From: UBA1930 sp943371535
Lineage (GTDB): Bacteria; Bacteroidota; Bacteroidia; Chitinophagales; Chitinophagaceae
Assembly: GCA_943371535.1 (NCBI GenBank)
Contig: CALRVE020000009.1
Location: 1-64,000 of the forward strand
Direction of reading: 5' to 3'
DNA length: 64,000 nucleotides
Below are positions 25,829-34,552 of this stretch, in pieces. Made by a program: the position numbers and the translations under genes. The notes under the pieces were generated by a model. It saw nothing but the letters and a program-made list of their open reading frames with translations, was not told where the DNA came from and did no database searches. The first letter of the stretch is position 1. Each line of letters begins with the position of its first letter.

Positions 25829-25847
25829 TGATTTTACAGATAGAACG

Positions 25848-25888
25848 GCATAAAAAAATCCCACTTTTTAAGTGGGATTTTTTTATGC
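25848..25888. terminator. Bidirectional terminator, 19-bp perfect stem
   Basis: Bases 25848-25866 pair perfectly with 25870-25888 around a TTT loop. The GC core is TCCCACTT/AAGTGGGA with A7/T7 tracts. It separates the scramblase-like gene from the convergent outer-membrane protein. Confidence 0.92.
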
Positions 25889-25896
25889 TAAACTTA

Positions 25897-26781
25897 TTAT
25901 AAAACTGATCGAGGATTTCTCATTTGTCGTCTTGCACCATAACCTCCACCACCGAAGAAACCAAGTGGACCACCCCATTCAACATTCAATAACTTATATG
26001 TAACTTTTAACTGAAAGCTGTAAAATAAATCATCTCTTTTAGGGTTACCTCTAGGCATTGTTTTAGAAAAAGAAGCTCCCACCTCATCTCCACGAAAAGC
26101 TAAATATTGAGAGAATGCATTTCCTTGTGAAGCAAATAAAGCTGGATCTACATAACTATTCTGGCTAACATCATCTAAATGATCAGTAAATGTTTTTCTT
26201 ACAAATAATTCAGTGCCAATTTGTAATGCTTCTGTAACATCTATTCTTATACCTGCACCAAATCCTAAATTAAATTGAGTTAAAGCGTAAGGTTTTCTAT
26301 CTGGATAAGCAGCTAGACCTTGACCTTCAGTTCCCCAATCTCTTAAATTTTGCTTATTACCAAATCGATCAATAGTTGTTGGGTTAAAACCAAAAATACC
26401 TGGTCCAAAAAATACGTATGGTGTAAATGCATATTCCTCTGCATTATTCAAAAAATCATATTCTGCTGCAACATTAATCTCCCAAACAAAACTTTTGAAA
26501 TTTAAATTTCTATTTTTGAACTTTTGTTCAGCATTGTCTTTGTCATCAGCTCTTATACCTAGACCGGTTAGGCTTGCTCTTAATCTGAATTTTTCAGACA
26601 AATCATAGCTACCACCTAAAGTTACTGCACCAGACATTTGCTTCATCAAAGGAGCACCGGCTATTAAGTCGCCATAATAGGCACTTGCACCACCAGCAGC
26701 AGAAACTCTAACTCGTTGAGCTTGGGCAGTTAACGTTGAAAAAATAGCCCCAATAAATAATACTCGTACAATTGCTTTCAT
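25897..26781 (-). CDS. Outer membrane beta-barrel protein, DUF6089 type
   Basis: 294 residues. A signal peptide (cleavage after LTAQAQ, about 22) is followed by alternating hydrophobic/polar strands typical of a small porin-like barrel. SAYYGDL near the N-terminus is the family hallmark. TPYVFFGPGIFGFNP and FNLGFGAGIRIDV are membrane-strand-like. The C-terminus is Gly/Arg-rich. Function unknown. Confidence 0.85.
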   Translation of the reverse strand: MKAIVRVLFIGAIFSTLTAQAQRVRVSAAGGASAYYGDLIAGAPLMKQMSGAVTLGGSYDLSEKFRLRASLTGLGIRADDKDNAEQKFKNRNLNFKSFVWEINVAAEYDFLNNAEEYAFTPYVFFGPGIFGFNPTTIDRFGNKQNLRDWGTEGQGLAAYPDRKPYALTQFNLGFGAGIRIDVTEALQIGTELFVRKTFTDHLDDVSQNSYVDPALFASQGNAFSQYLAFRGDEVGASFSKTMPRGNPKRDDLFYSFQLKVTYKLLNVEWGGPLGFFGGGGYGARRQMRNPRSVL

Positions 26782-26886
26782 ACTTACATTAATTTCTTTT
26801 CGTGAATACGGGATAAAAATAAAGAAAATGCACTATACACATAATTTTATTATCCCATTTTCCTCAAAAATAGCCCATTACTATCA

Positions 26887-26914
26887 AAAATGCTATCCAC
26901 AAATGTGGATAGCA
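26887..26914 (-). terminator. Terminator of the pectin/uronate locus after uxaC
   Basis: TGCTATCCAC (26891-26900) and GTGGATAGCA (26905-26914) form a 10-bp stem with a 4-nt loop. On the minus strand it is followed by TTTTT. It lies 19 bp after the uxaC stop. Confidence 0.82.
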
Positions 26915-26933
26915 TAGGAATTTAATATAAAAA

Positions 26934-28379
26934 TTATACTACAGTAACTTTCTTTGAAGTAATAATTTTATTGTTTTGTTGCCATCCAAAATACTGTTGT
27001 GCATTATTATAGCAGATATCTTTTATAATTTTTCCTACCCAAACTATATCATTTGGTAATTCTCCTTTTTCTATTTCTTCACCAAATAAATTACACAATA
27101 ATCTTCTAAAATATTCATGTCTTGGAAACGACATAAAACTTCTACTATCGGTTAACATGCCAATAAATTTACTCAATAAGCCCATATTGCTTAAAGCATT
27201 CATTTGTTTTAACATGCCATCTTTTTGATCTAAAAACCACCAACCACTTCCCCATTGAATTTTTCCTGCTACACTACCATCATTGAAATTACCAATCATA
27301 GTTGCCATTAATTCATTATCTGCGGGATTCAAATTATATAGAATGGTTTTTGCTAATTTATCTTCATCGTCGAGTTTACCTAAAAACTTTGATAAATTTC
27401 TGCCTTGAGAAAAATCACCAATAGAGTCCCAACCAGTATCAGCACCCAATGTTCTCATCATACGTAAATTATTGTTACGCAATGCCCCAAGATGATATTG
27501 TTGAACCCAACCTTTTTCCCAATCCCACTCAGCAAAATGTAATAGCATAGCACTTTTAAATTTGCGTTGTTCAACATCATTTAAATTTTTACCAGAATGA
27601 ATTTTGTTAAATATTGCTTCAATTTCACTTCCTGTAAAATCATCTGCATAGATTTCTTCTAAACCATGATCACTCACACTGCAGCCCATTGATGCAAAGA
27701 AATCATGTCTATTTTGCAAAGCATATAAAAAATCTTCAAAAGAAGAAATTGAAATACCACTTGCAGATTCTATTTTTTTAATGTACTCATTAAATTTTAT
27801 TGGATCGATAACATCCATTGCTTTATCAGGACGAAAAGCAGGTAAAATTGGCACTTCAAACTCATCTTCTTTTAATTGAGTATGAAATTCTAAGTTATCT
27901 GTAGGATCATCTGTTGTGCAAATTGTAACCACATTCATTTTACGAAGCAAGTTTTTTACACTGTACTCAGGAGATTTTAACTTTTCACTGCATTCATCGT
28001 AAATTTTTCTTGCACTATTACTATCTAATAATTCTGTAATACCAAAATAACGTTGTAACTCTAAATGTGTCCAATGATATAGAGGATTACGTAATGTATA
28101 AGGCACAGTTGCAGCCCATTGTTGAAATTTTTCAAAGTCTGTTGCATCACCAGTGCAATAACGTTCATCAATACCATTTGTACGCATGGCTCTCCATTTA
28201 TAATGATCGCCATACAACCAAATTTGTGTTAGGTTTTCAAAATTTTTATCTTCTGCAATTTGTTGTTGAGGTAAATGGCAATGATAATCTATAATGGGCA
28301 TGTCTTTGGCATACTCATGGTATAATTTTTCTGCAGTTTTATTGGTGAGCAGAAAATTTTCGTCAAGAAATTTTTTCAT
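26934..28379 (-). CDS. uxaC: Glucuronate/galacturonate isomerase
   Basis: 481 residues. Interconverts D-glucuronate/D-fructuronate and D-galacturonate/D-tagaturonate. Metal-binding PIIDYHCHLP lies near the N-terminus. Other blocks are WLYGDHYKWRAMRTNG, YHWTHLELQRYFGI, TTDDPTDNLEFH, FRPDKAMD, LTDSRSFMSFPRHEYFRR and GEEIEKGELPND. It serves both the galacturonate branch (uxaBA here) and the glucuronate branch (uxuA at 14 kb). Last gene of the pectin locus, 69 bp after uxaA. Confidence 0.96.
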   Translation of the reverse strand: MKKFLDENFLLTNKTAEKLYHEYAKDMPIIDYHCHLPQQQIAEDKNFENLTQIWLYGDHYKWRAMRTNGIDERYCTGDATDFEKFQQWAATVPYTLRNPLYHWTHLELQRYFGITELLDSNSARKIYDECSEKLKSPEYSVKNLLRKMNVVTICTTDDPTDNLEFHTQLKEDEFEVPILPAFRPDKAMDVIDPIKFNEYIKKIESASGISISSFEDFLYALQNRHDFFASMGCSVSDHGLEEIYADDFTGSEIEAIFNKIHSGKNLNDVEQRKFKSAMLLHFAEWDWEKGWVQQYHLGALRNNNLRMMRTLGADTGWDSIGDFSQGRNLSKFLGKLDDEDKLAKTILYNLNPADNELMATMIGNFNDGSVAGKIQWGSGWWFLDQKDGMLKQMNALSNMGLLSKFIGMLTDSRSFMSFPRHEYFRRLLCNLFGEEIEKGELPNDIVWVGKIIKDICYNNAQQYFGWQQNNKIITSKKVTVV

Positions 28380-28448
28380 AACTTCTGTCTTTAATATTAA
28401 AGATAAAACAAATAATGATTTATCTATGGTTTAGGTTCTTTTATCCTT

Positions 28449-30095
28449 TTACAAACTCACACCTCTTTTCCAAGGTATAAAATCGTCTTGATTTAATAAT
28501 ACAGCTTTAGGAATCTCTTCACCACTTGCAACTTTAATACAATATTCTAATATTTCTTCGCCCATTTGCTCAATCGTTTTTTCTCCATCAATAATTCCTC
28601 CAGTATTAATATCTATAATGTCTGCCATTCTTGTAGCTAAAGCTGTATTAGTTGCAACTTTAATTACTGGGCAAACAGGGTTACCCGTTGGAGTTCCTAA
28701 ACCTGTTGTAAATAATATTAGTGTTGCTCCACTTGCTGCTTTTCCTGTAGTTGCTTCAACATCGTTTCCTGGTGTGCACACTAAATTTAAACCTGGTTTA
28801 ATAGCTGGTTCTGTATAATCTAGTACATCTTCAACAGGTGCAGTTCCACCTTTTTTAGCAGCACCATTGCTTTTAATTGCATCGGTAATTAAACCATCTT
28901 TAATATTACCAGGACTTGGGTTCATGTGAAAACCAGAACCCACATTTTCGGCAGCATCGCTATAAGCTTTCATTAAACCCATAAATTTTTTTGCCTTTGA
29001 TTCGTCTTTGGTTCTATCAATTAAATCTTGTTCGGCTCCACATAATTCTGGAAATTCTGCCAACAAAACTTTACCACCAATTGCAACCAATAAATCGCTT
29101 GCATAACCAACTGCTGGATTTGCTGAAATGCCACTAAAGCCATCACTTCCACCACATTTTACACCCAATACTAATTCACTTATTGGTGCAGGTTTTCTTT
29201 CTATTTTATTGGCTTCGATTAATCCTAAAAAAGTTTGTTTAATAGCATCTGATATTAATTGCTCTTCGCTTTGTGATTGTTGTTGTTCATAAATGAACAA
29301 TGGCTTATCGAAGTTTGGATTACGTTCTTTTAAGTCGTTGATGAAATCTTGCGATTGTAAATTTTGGCAACCTAAACTTAATACCGTTACGCCTGCTACA
29401 TTTGGATGATCTGCGTAAGCAGCTAATAACTTACTTAATACTGCTGCATCTTGACGTATGCCACCACAACCACCCTGATGATTTAAAAACTTTATGCCAT
29501 CAATGTTTTTAAATGGTCGGTTTTGTTGATTTGCCAATGCATTGGTTGGTGTTAGATTTAAATTGGCAATGTCTTCTCCATTTTGATAGGCTTGCAACAA
29601 TTGATGAGTGTAACTTTTGTACTTAGGAGTTACTGCATAGCCTAACTCATTGTGTAATGCTTCACGAATTACATCTAGGTTTCTATTTTCACAAAAAACA
29701 GTTGGAATAAATAACCAATAATTTGCTGTGCCTATTCTTCCATCACTTCTATGATAACCATTAAAAGTTCTTCCCGTAAATTTTGATACTTCGGGTGCAA
29801 GCCACTCATAATTTACTTTTCTATACACATAAGGTTCTGCAGCATGCTTTAAATTATCGGTACTCATTCTCATACCTTTTAGAACAAAATGCTGAATTTT
29901 ACCTACCAATACACCATACATAATTACTGCATCTCCTGCATTCATATCGCTCATATAAAACTTATGTTTAGCAGGAATATCTTCTTGCAAAACATAAGTT
30001 TCACCATTGTATTGTACAGTATCGCCTTTAACCAAATTTTGTAAGGCTACAATTACATTATCTTTTGGATTTACTTTTAATACTTTGTTTGCCAT
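28449..30095 (-). CDS. uxaA: Altronate dehydratase
   Basis: 548 residues from ATG 30095 (MANKVLKVNPKDN); the longer frame adds eight residues from the intergenic repeat. The N-terminal SAF domain (to about 95) is joined to the large altronase domain: GYHRSDGRIGTANYWLFIPTVFCENRN, HQGGCGGIRQDA, LGCQNLQSQDF, GVKCGGSDGFSGISANPAVG, STxxGxPVCPVIK-like TGNPVCPVIKVATN. Converts D-altronate to 2-keto-3-deoxygluconate, probably iron-dependent. Lies between uxaB and uxaC. Confidence 0.95.
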   Translation of the reverse strand: MANKVLKVNPKDNVIVALQNLVKGDTVQYNGETYVLQEDIPAKHKFYMSDMNAGDAVIMYGVLVGKIQHFVLKGMRMSTDNLKHAAEPYVYRKVNYEWLAPEVSKFTGRTFNGYHRSDGRIGTANYWLFIPTVFCENRNLDVIREALHNELGYAVTPKYKSYTHQLLQAYQNGEDIANLNLTPTNALANQQNRPFKNIDGIKFLNHQGGCGGIRQDAAVLSKLLAAYADHPNVAGVTVLSLGCQNLQSQDFINDLKERNPNFDKPLFIYEQQQSQSEEQLISDAIKQTFLGLIEANKIERKPAPISELVLGVKCGGSDGFSGISANPAVGYASDLLVAIGGKVLLAEFPELCGAEQDLIDRTKDESKAKKFMGLMKAYSDAAENVGSGFHMNPSPGNIKDGLITDAIKSNGAAKKGGTAPVEDVLDYTEPAIKPGLNLVCTPGNDVEATTGKAASGATLILFTTGLGTPTGNPVCPVIKVATNTALATRMADIIDINTGGIIDGEKTIEQMGEEILEYCIKVASGEEIPKAVLLNQDDFIPWKRGVSL

Positions 30096-30227
30096 TTTTT
30101 TGTTTCCCACTGAGAACACTAAGGATACAAAGTGTACTTAGTTTATTTTTGTTCAATGATGTTATACAGTTGAAGAGTGCGACGCCACTGAAGTTGAATT
30201 AAAAAACTACAGCTTGGTACATAAAAA
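30096..30227. repeat. Interspersed-repeat-like gap between uxaB and uxaA
   Basis: 132 bp without a gene. It contains ACTGAGAACACTAAGGATAC-like sequence and the 18-mer GTTGAAGAGTGCGACGCC (30169-30186), which recurs exactly at 54025-54042. This is the largest gap within the pectin locus and could carry an internal promoter; none is obvious. Confidence 0.5.
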
Positions 30228-31769
30228 TTATACGCCAACTTCTTCTTTATTCCTTTCTATACTATTCAAAGTTTCTAATAATTGTTCATTAGAAAATTTT
30301 TGCAAATAACTACTAACTGCCAATTCAAAACCTTTGAAATTTGTTAAATTAACACCCCATAAATTGGTATTGCTTAAAATTGTTGTAACAACTTGCTGCA
30401 TTGAATTATTTTGCCAAACTATATTAAAATAACTTGCAGCATCATCGTTTATATGATATTCTTTTTGTTGATGCAGACCATAGTATTTACCCTCTTTTTC
30501 TTGATGTACTTTCATAAATAACAAATAAGCTGCAAAACCTGCTGCCATATATTGTGGAACATGATCGAAACGATTATAATGTTCTATAATTAATGGCAAA
30601 TTTCTCATTTGCATTTTACCTGTAAAATTCATGGTAATGCTTAGCCAACGATGATCGATACTTGGATTTCTAAAACGATCTATTACTCCTTTAGCAAACT
30701 CATAAGATTCTAAACGAGTAACCTCAACACTTTCAATACAAGGAGCAATTTCATGTGTCATTAAATCGTGCAAGTACAAACTGAAAGTTGAATTAGCCAT
30801 TGCTTCTTTTACTGTTTCGAAGCCTGCCAAATAAGCTAGTCCACAGCTGAAGGTGTGTGTACCATTGAGCAGTCTCAATTTCAGTTCACGAAATTTATTA
30901 ATATTGGGTGCAATTACAACGCCTTTATCTACTTGACTGAATGCTAAAATTTCTTTGCTTCTTTCATTAGATGTTTCTATTGCCCAAAGGCTATACACTT
31001 CGCTCATAATCATCAAATCATCTTGATAACCTAATGCTGTAAGGGTTGCATGATGTTGTTCAGTTGGCATTTTGCCAGGAACAATTCTATCGACTAAAGA
31101 ATTGCAAAAATCGTTTGCATTTAACAACCAGTAAATGAAGGCATCATCTAGTTGATTCACTTTAGCCAATTGCTCAACAATTAATTTAAGTTTAGTGCCA
31201 TTATCTATTACCAACTCTGTTGGAACAATTACTACACCTGCATCTACACTACCATTAAATGTTTTATATCGATGGTGTAACCAAGCTAGCAATTTTCCTG
31301 GGAATGAGGTAGGTGAATTGTCAGCTATTCTATCAGTTTCGTCTAATACAATACCCACTTCGGTGGTATTAGAAATGACTAGCTGCATGTGTTTATTTTC
31401 TGCAGTTTGAAGAATTTCATTCCACTGAGTTTTTGCAGCCAATACTCTTGCTATAGAACTATTGATAATTGTTTCTTCTATAAGTTGATTATTTTGATAT
31501 CCTTTTATGCAATGCGTAAATAAGCCTTCTTGTGTTGTAAACTCATCAGATGCTCCATTACCTGTAGATTTAACCACCACTACTCTACCATTAAAAACAG
31601 CCAACTGATTGGCTTTATTAATGTAATAATCTGGTAACCCTCTCAATAGAACACCTGTACCAAATTGCAATACTTTTTCTGGTAAGGACAGCATTATTTC
31701 AGTTGGTGTTGAAACATTTGTTGCTGAATGATTGAGTGCAATTGCTTTATTTAAAACCGCTAAATTCAT
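30228..31769 (-). CDS. uxaB: Tagaturonate reductase (altronate oxidoreductase)
   Basis: 513 residues of the mannitol/altronate dehydrogenase long-chain family. N-terminal LPEKVLQFGTGVLLRG is the Rossmann start. VVVVKSTGNG, LVISNTTEVGIV and FPGKLLAWLHHRY follow. The catalytic-type Lys and helical C-domain are in FRELKLRLLNGTHTFSCGLAYLAG. Reduces D-tagaturonate to D-altronate with NADH. Start ATG 31769, 3 bp after the CE12 gene stop, so translation is coupled to the degradative genes. Confidence 0.95.
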   Translation of the reverse strand: MNLAVLNKAIALNHSATNVSTPTEIMLSLPEKVLQFGTGVLLRGLPDYYINKANQLAVFNGRVVVVKSTGNGASDEFTTQEGLFTHCIKGYQNNQLIEETIINSSIARVLAAKTQWNEILQTAENKHMQLVISNTTEVGIVLDETDRIADNSPTSFPGKLLAWLHHRYKTFNGSVDAGVVIVPTELVIDNGTKLKLIVEQLAKVNQLDDAFIYWLLNANDFCNSLVDRIVPGKMPTEQHHATLTALGYQDDLMIMSEVYSLWAIETSNERSKEILAFSQVDKGVVIAPNINKFRELKLRLLNGTHTFSCGLAYLAGFETVKEAMANSTFSLYLHDLMTHEIAPCIESVEVTRLESYEFAKGVIDRFRNPSIDHRWLSITMNFTGKMQMRNLPLIIEHYNRFDHVPQYMAAGFAAYLLFMKVHQEKEGKYYGLHQQKEYHINDDAASYFNIVWQNNSMQQVVTTILSNTNLWGVNLTNFKGFELAVSSYLQKFSNEQLLETLNSIERNKEEVGV

Positions 31770-31772
31770 ATA

Positions 31773-32513
31773 TTACTTTAATCTTTTTGATAATTCAATA
31801 TTTAATTCTATTAATCCTTCTTTTGCCAGTTCAGCAAAAAGCTGTGCTCCATATTCATTTAAATGTGTATCGTCTTTTTTGCCAGTTGGATAATTAATAT
31901 GTTGTGCTGAATCTAAATGAAGGAACATTTTTTTAGATTCTTCTTTTCCATACTTAATTAGCAACTGCTCGGTTTTTTGATGCATATCAATTAAGAGAAC
32001 TTGTTGTTCTTTGGCAACTTCTCTAACCAAATTTGGATAAACACCATGCACATCGTAAAACTTTCCTTCTTTATCAAAACGTCTTCTAACAATTGGCGTT
32101 AATAAAATAGGTATTGCTTTTTTGCTTCTTACTTCAGCTATAAAAGTGATTAAGTTTCTTTTATACTCTTCTGGGCTTGTGTATCTATCTTCTTTATCTT
32201 TAGATTGATCGTTATGCCCAAATTGTATCATTACAAAATCACCTTCTTTTGCATCATCAATAATGGTTCTCCATTTGCCTTCACTAATAAATGTTTTAGT
32301 ACTTCTTCCATTGGCTGCTCTATTATCTACTTTCACCGTTTCGTTGAACATTTTTTCAAATGGCATTCCCCAACCAGTTTCAGGATATTTATCGGTTTTC
32401 TTAATACTCATGGTAGAATCGCCAGCCATGAATAAAGTGATGGATTTCTTTTGAAAAGAAACCAATAAGCCTAATGCTATAACAAATAGTATATTTTTAA
32501 TACAATACTTCAT
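31773..32513 (-). CDS. SGNH-hydrolase, rhamnogalacturonan acetylesterase (CE12 type)
   Basis: 246 residues. A hydrophobic N-terminal signal (about 1-22) is followed by block I GDSTM (catalytic Ser), block II Gly in NGRSTKTF, block III FGHNDQ and block V DDTHLNEYG (Asp and His). This pattern fits carbohydrate esterase family 12, which removes acetyl groups from pectin backbones. Its ATG overlaps the CE8 stop (ATGA). Likely periplasmic or surface. Confidence 0.88.
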   Translation of the reverse strand: MKYCIKNILFVIALGLLVSFQKKSITLFMAGDSTMSIKKTDKYPETGWGMPFEKMFNETVKVDNRAANGRSTKTFISEGKWRTIIDDAKEGDFVMIQFGHNDQSKDKEDRYTSPEEYKRNLITFIAEVRSKKAIPILLTPIVRRRFDKEGKFYDVHGVYPNLVREVAKEQQVLLIDMHQKTEQLLIKYGKEESKKMFLHLDSAQHINYPTGKKDDTHLNEYGAQLFAELAKEGLIELNIELSKRLK

Positions 32514-33592
32514 TCTTTAATTTTCCATTTGTTATTGAACACCCATTTTGCATTTATTTTATTTACTTTAGGTGCATTTTTTGCTTGTTCTAAATTGTTG
32601 ATAAACCAACTATAATTACCATCTTCTTTTGTACAGTTGTAATAGTATTGACGATTACCCCATAAAATAGCATTTGTGGTTTTTACCAAATAAATAGGCT
32701 CATTAGCCATATTTTTACTAAACATACAATTGATTAAAAAGAACTGTGCATCTCTATGCCAACGACCTAGTTTAAAATTCTTATAACCATCAAAATAACA
32801 ATTGACCAATACTGTTTTCGAGTCTTCATTTTTGCTACCATCATGCCAAATTGCAGCAGAGCCTATATGAGCAAAGAATCTACAGTTTTCTGCATAAGCC
32901 CAACCTCTAGGACAGTAAAAATCTACGCCACCTTCAATATCACAATCTTTAAAATAAAACATTCCAGCTTCAACATTCCAAGGGCTTACAGTATCGCCAC
33001 CAAAAGCTTTTAAGATACAATTCAATACTTTTAATCTTGTTGTATTAAAACTTCTCAGAGCCATTTGATGCCCATCTTTTCTTACCCTTTTTTGTTGTTT
33101 AGAGGTGTCATTTGCACAATCAATGAACACATCTTTATCTTTTTCAAAACCATAACTGTTGGTAATGGTTAAATTTTTTAAAGTAATATCATTTCCATTT
33201 AAGTTAAAAGTTGCTACCCCCCAATCATCTATTGCTGTGCAACGAAACTCATCTCTAGCTATTGATTGAGTAATGATGGTTTGTACTTTATCTTCCCCCT
33301 CTAACACAACATTGTGTTTTGATAAAAATATTTTTTCTTTATAAATTCCCTTCTTTATAAAAATGGTTCTTGGTTTTGCTGCACTATCTGTTAAACTGTT
33401 GATTGCTGCTTGAATAGAGAGAAAATTTCCATTTCCACTTGCATCTACAATTAGTTTTTTTTGTGCTAGTATTTGGTTGGCTAAAAATATTAATCCAAAT
33501 ACAATAGCAACTCTCCTATTTAAATTCCATTTTTCTTTTTCCAAGTTGAATAATCTTTTTTTAACAAACGTTCTGGCCAATTGCCATACCAA
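32510..33592 (-). CDS. Pectin methylesterase (CE8)
   Basis: Right-handed beta-helix esterase demethylating homogalacturonan. Blocks: VDASGNGNFLSIQAAINSL, IFIKKGIYKEKI, GVATFNLNGNDITLKNLTITNS, HQMALRS (Gln), GGDTVSPWNVEAGMFYFKDC and GGVDFYCPRGWAYAENC (the two catalytic Asp), KLGRWH (Arg). The start is uncertain. ATG 33592 overlaps PL10 by 73 bp and gives a long pre-signal segment. TTG 33544 (EKEKWNLNRRVAIVFGLIFLANQILAQ) gives a normal signal peptide with only 25 bp overlap, and I think it more likely. Confidence 0.87.
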   Translation of the reverse strand: MVWQLARTFVKKRLFNLEKEKWNLNRRVAIVFGLIFLANQILAQKKLIVDASGNGNFLSIQAAINSLTDSAAKPRTIFIKKGIYKEKIFLSKHNVVLEGEDKVQTIITQSIARDEFRCTAIDDWGVATFNLNGNDITLKNLTITNSYGFEKDKDVFIDCANDTSKQQKRVRKDGHQMALRSFNTTRLKVLNCILKAFGGDTVSPWNVEAGMFYFKDCDIEGGVDFYCPRGWAYAENCRFFAHIGSAAIWHDGSKNEDSKTVLVNCYFDGYKNFKLGRWHRDAQFFLINCMFSKNMANEPIYLVKTTNAILWGNRQYYYNCTKEDGNYSWFINNLEQAKNAPKVNKINAKWVFNNKWKIKE

Positions 33593-34545
33593 CCATAACC
33601 CATTCTTCTTTCATGTTCAATTTCGGTTAACGCATACCTTTTTACACCATCTCTTCCAACGAAAAGGGGTTTGCCATCTTCAATATCATAAAATCTTGCC
33701 CAAATAGTTTCTGTTGCATCTTGTAATAAAACTCTATCCTTTCCATTTGGCTGAGTAGCATCATCAATAATTTTACTGGTATAACCTTCAATTTTTACTT
33801 TATCTAACCAAGCAACTGCTTTATGAATAGCAGTTATAACAGCAGTGTCGGCCGATTGAATTCTCATTAAAAAATGAACAATGCCAACAGATTCTAAAGT
33901 GGCTAAAGAAGCTAATTCAAACTTTCTGGCATTGGCTACTTGTAAAGTATTTTCATCGTATTGCTGACACCATCCGGTTAACTCATTATTTATTTTAATT
34001 TGAGTTTTAAGAATACAATCAATTCCACTTTTGATGGCTTTCTCTGCTTTAGTTTTATACGATGCATTCACTACTTCAAAATCATTTAAACCACACACTA
34101 TATCAAACAAAACATTCAACACATTTACAATAGCATTATCATTATAAGTAATTAAATGCCTATAAGAACTTAAATCTGGATAAAACTGTGGCCAACCTCC
34201 ATTTTTGTACTGAGCAGTAAGTAAATACTCAATGCCACGTTCTGCAGCTTGTAAGTAAGATTGATTGTTTGTTTTTTTAAATGCTGTTACTAGATAACGA
34301 ATCTCTTGAGTTGTTGCTCCGTTGTCAATAGTGGCATCGTTTCTATTTTCGTCATCTTTAATCGTAGCAATTTCAACAGATGAATAAGTTTTCTTATAGT
34401 CAATTTTTTTATTCAAATAATGTTTAGGCCAACCACCATATTTGCGTTGAAACAACAACATATTATCGGCCATTGCATCTTGTGCAAAGCCACTTATAGT
34501 TATGCATAAAGTAAGTATAGATAATATGTATTTTTTAAACTTCAT
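33520..34545 (-). CDS. Pectate lyase (PL10)
   Basis: 341 residues. Signal peptide to about 21 (ISGFAQ). Family PL10 blocks: NMLLFQRKYGGWPKHY, DDENRNDATIDNGATTQEIRYL, AQYKNGGWPQFYPDLSSYRHLITYNDNAIVNVL, ELTGWCQQYDENT, RKFELASL and WARFYDIEDGKPLFVGRDG (with the catalytic Arg region). Cleaves demethylated polygalacturonate by calcium-dependent beta-elimination. Its 3' end overlaps the CE8 frame. Upstream GH105 ends 7 bp before its ATG. Confidence 0.93.
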   Translation of the reverse strand: MKFKKYILSILTLCITISGFAQDAMADNMLLFQRKYGGWPKHYLNKKIDYKKTYSSVEIATIKDDENRNDATIDNGATTQEIRYLVTAFKKTNNQSYLQAAERGIEYLLTAQYKNGGWPQFYPDLSSYRHLITYNDNAIVNVLNVLFDIVCGLNDFEVVNASYKTKAEKAIKSGIDCILKTQIKINNELTGWCQQYDENTLQVANARKFELASLATLESVGIVHFLMRIQSADTAVITAIHKAVAWLDKVKIEGYTSKIIDDATQPNGKDRVLLQDATETIWARFYDIEDGKPLFVGRDGVKRYALTEIEHERRMGYGWYGNWPERLLKKDYSTWKKKNGI

Positions 34546-34552
34546 TCGTTAA

